Below, one piece after another: positions 58,123 through 64,000 of a stretch of 64,000 bases of DNA. This DNA is from Peromyscus leucopus (taxonomy: Eukaryota; Chordata; Mammalia; Rodentia; Cricetidae): NCBI RefSeq assembly GCF_004664715.2, contig NC_051079.1, positions 58,005,660 through 58,069,659 of the forward strand, read 5' to 3'. The translations under genes and the position numbers were made by a program. Under the pieces are notes generated by a model that saw only the letters and a program-made list of their open reading frames with translations, was not told the origin of the DNA and ran no database searches. Each line of letters begins with the position of its first letter. Position 1 is the stretch's first letter.

Positions 58123-59694
58123 AGAAACCAGTAACACTCCAGTACATAACCAGTGATGTTTATCTGAACCTCCATTTCCACTTGGGGATCAACAAGGTTG
58201 AGAGTCACAGAGCTAATCTCATTCTGTCTCCATTTCCTTCATCTATGGTGTCATTGGTGGCACCTAGAGAGACGAGCTCATGCCCCCACTGCAAAGGCAG
58301 CATACATACGCAAATCATTGTCCACTTCCACCAAGAAGGTATCAACAAGGGCTGAAATGGCATCGATCTGTGACATGCCTCTGCCATGAGATTCAGTCAA
58401 TGCTGTGCTTTCTCCAGGGTAGAAATAAACACTACCCAGCTCCTGTGCTAAGAACACCTAGCGGTGAATCTGCCTTCTTAAAGGACCATTCTAACAAAGA
58501 ACTCTCACCTGAAATAAACAGGGAGCTTTCAAAATGTGTAGTAGAAAAGCAATCCAGTTGAAAAGTAGCCAAAGACAATGGCCCTAAGAAAGATACATGA
58601 TTGAAAAACAAACTCAAAAAAGAGAAACATGTTCCACAATATTAACCGCTAGGTTAATTCAAGTAAAATTCAAACTGAGGTGCAGGCACACTTAGCAGAA
58701 TGGCAGAAAGTTTTAAAAATAATGATAGGATGAAGGGTTGGCACACATTCAGAGAATGTCCACCTCCTTATGTCATTCAGCTGTCTGTATACTCAGCACT
58801 CTTCCAAGAGTTCTTTTTATTCTTTTAAATTCATTTTCTGAGATAAAAAATCTCCACTGTCATGGAGGACATTACTATAGGATTAATACTTTTTAGAGGA
58901 CAAAGATTGTCTTGGTTTTTCCTGTTACTGGTGCTTTGGTGTTGGGATTCGCACATTTGGTGTTAGGTCGTTGATTGGTTGAATTAATTATTTGATATTT
59001 TTGCTCACCCTTGGTCTTCCAGAGAAACTTGCACTGTTCAGATTGTTGCTAACACCCCATGGGATGGGGGATATGCAGCATCAGTGGGATGCTGAGCTCA
59101 CTAGAGTGATTGATAGGACCAGAGTCTCCCTGGAGTGCCTTCTTTACTGATTTTTCCTGGGTGTGCTGTGATGCTTGCCTGGGCAGTGATGGAGTTGGAC
59201 CTTCCTGAGCATACAGTCTTCATTTCTACCTTCAGATGGTTAGAAGAAAAGAGTCTGCACTACTTAACGGACCCACGTTCCCATAGCCACCCTCAGCCTT
59301 AAGCAGCTCAAGGCCGGTTCACTGAAGGAGTGACCACTGGGACCTCTCAGCCTCCAACTAGGTACTGAATCTTCAGACTGAAAAGAAAGACAGACATCAA
59401 TAGGGATGAATGAACCACTCTTCAATAGTAGTTAAACAAGAGAGGAATAAGAAAACACCAAATACTACAAAATCCACAAAATGAGAGGAAATGATATGCA
59501 TTTTTCAATAATAACTCTAAATATTAGTGGTCTTGATTTTGCTGTCAAAAGGCACATACTAGTATATTGGATTAAATGCCGGATCTTTTTGTTATTCTGA
59601 GAAACCACGTCACCATAAAAGAGAAATGCTACCTTATTAGCTACTTTTCCATCCTTTTGAAAACCCCATGTCTGAATCAACTTATAGATAGAAG
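58123..59694. other. Gene-free intergenic sequence
   Basis: No protein family was recognised on either strand. The open frames at 58,113-58,561 overlap each other in several frames and have no homologue I can name. The next gene known in this neighbourhood in mammals (Poli) was looked for and not seen. Confidence 0.5.
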
Positions 59695-59998
59695 GTTCTA
59701 TTTGGGCTTATGAGAATCCATCACCATACAGCAGAGAAGCATGGCACCAGGGAGATCCTGCTAGCTGGAGCAGCAACAGAGAGCTCACATCCTGAACCAC
59801 CAACAAGATGCGGAGAGCTCACAGGGAAAGGCACAAGACTTTTAAACCTAAATCCCACCCCCAGGGACATAGTTCTTCCAGCAAGGCCACAACTCCTAAA
59901 CCTAGCCAAGCAGTGTCACTAACTGGGGACCAAATATTCAGAATGCCCGAGAATATATGGGGGGGGGTTGGATATCTCATTCAAACTATCATTCTTAG
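59695..59998 (+). mobile_element. URR1-like (hAT-Charlie type) DNA element
   Basis: 'tctatttgggcttatgagaa', 'gaacatagttcttcc' style spacing with 'ccagcaaggccacaactcct', 'tcactaactggggaccaaat' and 'tctcattcaaactatcattc' follow the family. A G9 run at 59,962 is odd but local. Confidence 0.7.
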
Positions 59999-60149
59999 AG
60001 TTAAAGGATGGTGGAAAATGTAATCCACTTGTTCTTATATCTAAAAAAAAAATGATACTAAGCCAGAAATAATCATTTCATGATGACTTAGTGAAGAATC
60101 CATCAAGAGCACGTGGCAGTTCCAAACAGTCGGCATAGAACATGGGCAT

Positions 60150-60850
60150 ACCTAATTTTATAAAACATACTACTAGAGATGATTAACCCTGACACAACAG
60201 TAGTGTGTGACTCCTACACTCCCATCCAGGCAAAAAAGGTGGGGGGCAGGAAGAGTACCTGAATTAAATAGCATAATAGACCAAATGAACTTAAAGGTAC
60301 TGGCAAAGAATTTCATACAAATACTTAAGAATGAACAGCTCATAAAACTCTCTAAAACACACACACACACGCACGCACGCACGTACGTACGCACACCTAC
60401 AAAGAGCAAATCTTAACATACAGGAAAAGTGCATAATTCCTTGTATTCTGTTTGAGCACAGTGGAATAAAACCACAGGAACATAGAACATTCAGAAACTC
60501 ATGATTAAACAACACAGTGCTGAGTGAGGAAATCAAGATCAGCATTACAGTATGCTGTGTCATCTTGAGAACCAAGGCTGGAGTGAATGAAGTCTTACAT
60601 TCAACACAGGCCATCACAGAAACACCTCAAATGCTTTGCATGTTTGAGTTCAAAGTTTTGGTGAGTGCACATTCAGAAACCTTTTCCTATTGCCGAATTA
60701 GTGACTCCCACACAATGTCAGTCATGTGACTCCACGTGGAATCAAGCCCACAATTTAAGGAGGGTGGGGAGGATCTGGGAGGAGATAAAGGAAGGGAAAT
60801 TATGACCAGAATATAGCATATGAAAGAAATTTTTTTCAAGAAAAAAGTGA
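60150..60850 (+). mobile_element. LINE-1 remnant, ORF2 endonuclease region plus 3' end
   Basis: 'aatagaccaaatgaacttaa' and 'aatttcatacaaatacttaa' recall the early ORF2 segment. 60,750-60,850 is a G-rich L1 3' end ('gagggtggggaggatctggg'). The centre is deleted or too decayed. Confidence 0.5.
60357..60399. repeat. CA/CACG/TACG compound microsatellite
   Basis: CA units pass into 'cgcacgcacgcacgtacgta', keeping six CpGs in a row. It is an alternating purine-pyrimidine tract. Confidence 0.88.
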
Positions 60851-61794
60851 AAGAAGGAGGAAGAGGAGACGGAGAAGAAGACAACGATGAGAACAACAAA
60901 GATGACAACTGACATTTTAACTAAAGTTGGAGAAACGAGAACTCTTAAAAAAAAAAAAAAAGTTTAATACCTTAATCCTATGCAGTAAAACACCACCAGG
61001 TGGCACGCTCCACATTTTGCTTGTAGATACCTTAGGCCCAAAGCAAACATTTGGTCTGTTTTCCAAGGAAAACATAACTAGTTTCTTACAGCAACTTTCT
61101 CAACATTATTGCAACTTTTACTAACAATTTCTTCAAACTCTTGTTACTCAGAAGCCTAAATATCATATATTATGTATTTTTGTGGGACAGCCCAGCATTT
61201 CTAGATACCAACTTTTGTAGCAATTACTTCCAAATACACACACAAAAAAACTTTGTTCCATTATAAAATGAACCTTATAATGTATTCTCTGAATATTTTG
61301 ATATTGTCAATTCTAATCCTTTGCAAGCTCTTGTTTTTACATAAAATTATTTTACATTCATATTTCAATATTTCTGCAATAAAAATTAAGTTTATAGTTT
61401 GATGGAATGTAATGAGAAGTGAATAATCATCAAATTTTACTATATACTGGTTAAGATGTTTATCTGTATTTAGAAATGAATATCTGGGAGTTAAAATATC
61501 CAAATGGACCTCATTATTTGTTAGTGAGACTAGAATCGATGACCAGATATAATGGAAAGCTTCAATGGTTACATGACAATTGCCTGCATAGTTTCATAGG
61601 ATACAACTAATGATGCTGATGTGGGCATACGCTTACTCATCTGCCCAAAACTAAAAACTGAATGTAGCTGAACACCAAGGCTTAAGCAGGTATCTCAGTA
61701 AACAGAGATGTTTCAAGTATGTGCCTTAACATTCTTTTCATTACTAGGGTAGTGAGAATGTAATATAATCATCAAATCAATGACCCAAGGGCCA
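60851..61794. other. Gene-free AT-rich sequence
   Basis: A purine-rich stretch (60,840-60,910) and an A16-17 run (60,946-60,962) are seen. Otherwise there is nothing that I can name on either strand. Confidence 0.5.
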
Positions 61795-61861
61795 GGGCTC
61801 TATGTAGTTCAGTGGTAGAGTACTTATTTGCCATGCATGCGGCAATTTCCAATTGATCTGT

Positions 61862-62165
61862 TTGGGAGGCGTCTAGGCAGTGGTACCAGGTCCTGGGCTC
61901 GTTGCATGAGTTAGCTGTTTGAAACCTGGGACTTATGTAGGGACACTTGGCTCAATCTGGAGGAGGGGACTGGACCTGCCTGGACTGAGTCTATCAGGTC
62001 GATCCCAGTCCTTGGGGGAGACCTTGATCTGGAGGAGGTGGGAATGTGGGGTGTGCTGGGGGGAAGGGGAGGGGGGCAGAAAGGGAGAGAACAAGGGAAT
62101 CTGTGGCTGTTATGTAGAACTGAATAGTATTGTAAAATTTTTAAAAAAAGGAAAAAAAATTGTAT
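61862..62165 (+). mobile_element. LINE-1 3' untranslated end
   Basis: 'cagtggtaccaggtcctggg', 'cgttgcatgagttagctgtt', 'ggacacttggctcaatctgg', the G-rich 'ggggggaaggggaggggggc' and the final 'gaatagtattgtaaaa' follow a rodent L1 3' end in order. An ID-like scrap precedes it (61,795-61,850). It looks younger than the other L1 pieces. Confidence 0.75.
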
Positions 62166-62259
62166 TTCTGAGATGCAAGAAAAAAAAAGACCCTCTCCCA
62201 CAAGATAAACATTTGAGCAAACTTAAACATCAGTCATATCAGATATTAATTGTAGGATG

Positions 62260-63040
62260 TTCGGGTTAAGGTGGCAGATCTGACTTCTATAATGTGTATG
62301 TAAAGGAAGTCAGGATAAGGAAAAATAGAGGAAGTGCTTTGTAAACCAGGAAGTATGTGGGGGTGAGGCGTGGACAGGCAACGCAGAGAAGTAAGGAGAC
62401 ACAGCTCAGCCACAGTTCACTGGTAGAGATGGAGGAGCAGAATCCCCTTCCAAAAAGTAAGCCTGACAAAAGTCAGGTGGTCCTAGCCAAAGGACAGACA
62501 AGCACAGATTATATTGGTCCAGTAACGTGGCAGTCGTTGCTCTCCACTAAGATCATGATTTCACTAGCTCTGGGTAGCTGGCTAGGTTTCCATTACCAAT
62601 CACGATATCCTGTTGTGTGGGCCTTCAGTCCAATTAGAGAGCTGCTGTTTCCCACCCAATGTCAGCGCCACTACTGCACCTTTCGGGCCATTCTGCCATG
62701 CCGGTCATCGTTGTGGTTCAGAGGCCTCACACTGGGTAGGATTACTCATCGTTCCCTCCTTCGGCAGCTGGCAGAGCACCTACTTGTGTTGTGAAAGCTA
62801 GTCTTGAGGGTGGGATTGGGAAGGGTGTGGGAAGCTGGGATTAGAAAGAGTCACCAGGCTGGGCCACCGTGCGAGTTGTCCTGGGCAGGACTGGGCCTGG
62901 TCGTTGGATGTATTTGGGAACAGATGATGTCAGGTGGTCACAGGGTGAACTGCGCTGGCACATGTAATCAATTTTTTATGTTAAGTTTGATATTTACTTT
63001 GTTATATTCATCAGAACTTTCAACACTTACTCATTATTAG
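62260..63040 (+). mobile_element. LINE-1 (Lx-type) untranslated-region remnant
   Basis: It resembles the segment at 4,270-5,240: 'actagctctgggtagctggc', 'gtccaattagagagctgctg' and 'gccatgccggtcatcgttgt' match that Lx-type noncoding region better than the first copy does. The 145-codon open frame over it has no protein relatives I know and is treated as spurious. Confidence 0.5.
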
Positions 63041-63429
63041 TAAATATGTTTTGTTGTTTTTCTAATCTCTTGCCCTCCATAACATTATTCTCTGCTGCTC
63101 TTTCACTTTCATTTACCCATTTCTCCTCCTTCCTGTCTTCTTCCTTTATTTCATTTACTCTTTCCAAACTAACTCTAAGCAGTTTTTAACATCATCATAT
63201 TCTGCAATACTTTGCTGTTTCAGTTTTTGATCGCTAGTCATGTATCAGTAGTGGGCTATAACTGATTTTAAGTGCCTTTCTATCTCTTGCATGGTTGGAC
63301 AAAGCTGCTGCCAAAGCAGTCTTCTCCTCATTGAGCATTTCTAGGGATGGAGCCTTCCAGAGTACAGTCTTCAATGAGAAGACCCCACCACCACCACCAT
63401 CACCATAAGAAACAGAAGAAATAGCCAAA
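63041..63429. other. Gene-free sequence
   Basis: Pyrimidine-rich at 63,060-63,180. Nothing recognised. Confidence 0.45.
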
Positions 63430-63935
63430 CCAACAAATGTGCACTCTCACCATAGAAACTCAAGAAACTTGAGAAGGCAAAATACTTTCTTGAATGAACA
63501 GTATGGTCATTGAAGAAAAATCATGGAATAAATTTAAGAGTTCCTAAAACTAAATAACAATGAAACCACAACTTACTTAAACATGGTATAAGAAGAAAGT
63601 TTACAGCTATTTGTACTTACATACAAAAAACAAAGATCTCAAATAAATAATGATGCACCTTAGTGTCCTCGAAAAACAAAAATACCCCAAACCACAAAGG
63701 AGCAGATGGCAAGAAGTAATCAAATGGAGACTAAGTTGACAACACATAGTAGAGATGTATTACAGTATCGTTAGTATAAATAGCATCATAGCATATCTGG
63801 GTCTATGATACAGTCAAGATTGACAAACTCAAACTAACAAAAGAAGGAGAAGATCTGACTAAATCAACTGTGTGATGAAAAAGGAGAAACTACCACAGAT
63901 GATAGACACAGAATCACTAGCGAGTACTGCAGATT
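63430..63935 (+). mobile_element. LINE-1 ORF2 fragment
   Basis: A-rich sequence with 'tgaacagtatggtcattgaa' and 'aaactcaaactaacaaaaga', then 'aggagaagatctgactaaat', fits part of the L1 ORF2 reverse transcriptase region in decayed form. Confidence 0.5.
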
Positions 63936-63937
63936 CC

Positions 63938-64000
63938 AGGGGCTGGAGAGATGGCTCCGCAGTTATGAGTGCCCATTGCTCTTGCAGAGGAACTGGATTC
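63938..64000 (+). repeat. B2 SINE, cut by the window end
   Basis: 'ggggctggagagatggctcc', 'gcagttatgagtgcccattg' and 'ctcttgcagaggaactggat' are the first 60 bases of B2. Confidence 0.93.

Noticed and set aside
62357..62794. 145-codon open frame as a possible novel gene
   Set aside because: It overlaps sequence that resembles the Lx L1 noncoding region also seen near 4.3-5.2 kb. The protein has no recognisable family and there is no splice or start context in favour.
57036..64000. Exons of Poli (the gene expected next to Stard6 in mammals)
   Set aside because: Both strands were read for its long C-terminal exon. No polymerase iota-like segment was recognised, so it probably lies beyond the window.

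Overview
This is mammalian nuclear DNA, and specifically rodent DNA. It is packed with B1, B2, ID and B4-type SINEs, decayed LINE-1 pieces, CA/TG microsatellites and solo LTRs, and all of its real genes are split by GT-AG introns. The young B1 copies carry an internal variant (ccaggaaaggcgcaaagc) that, with the LTR families present, suggests a cricetid (deer mouse, vole or hamster type) rather than Mus or Rattus. That placement is inference. No bacterial, viral-genome or CRISPR-type system is present.

Two protein-coding genes could be assembled exon by exon, and every exon junction keeps the reading frame. Las2 (C18orf54 orthologue, lung adenoma susceptibility protein 2) runs on the minus strand. 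It has a probable noncoding first exon in a CpG island near 37.3-37.45 kb and seven coding exons from 34,678 down to the stop at 17,027, giving 532 residues. Stard6 (a StAR-related lipid-transfer START protein) runs on the plus strand with six coding exons from 41,577 to 57,035, giving 225 residues. The two genes are head to head, as are C18orf54 and STARD6 on human 18q21, and probably share the CpG-island promoter at about 36.7-37.9 kb, which holds NRF1-like, YY1-like and GC-box motifs.

Region by region: 1-13.1 kb is gene-free repeat-rich sequence downstream of Las2, with two solo LTRs, one of them inserted in an old L1. A processed Vps25 pseudogene lies at 13.18-14.23 kb, and its poly-A tail has grown into a 230-bp GGAA microsatellite. 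Las2 occupies 17-37.5 kb. The Stard6 5' flank or first intron fills 37.9-41.57 kb and holds an antisense solo LTR. Stard6 occupies 41.6-57.0 kb. From 57.0 to 64.0 kb there is gene-free sequence with another solo LTR and several L1 remnants.

I found no undescribed biological system. The items most worth a second look are the retrocopy-to-microsatellite transition, two solo-LTR families each present as inverted pairs about 33-34 kb apart and each containing SINE-like sequence, the minisatellite beside the Las2 promoter, and a seven-codon upstream ORF just before the Las2 start.
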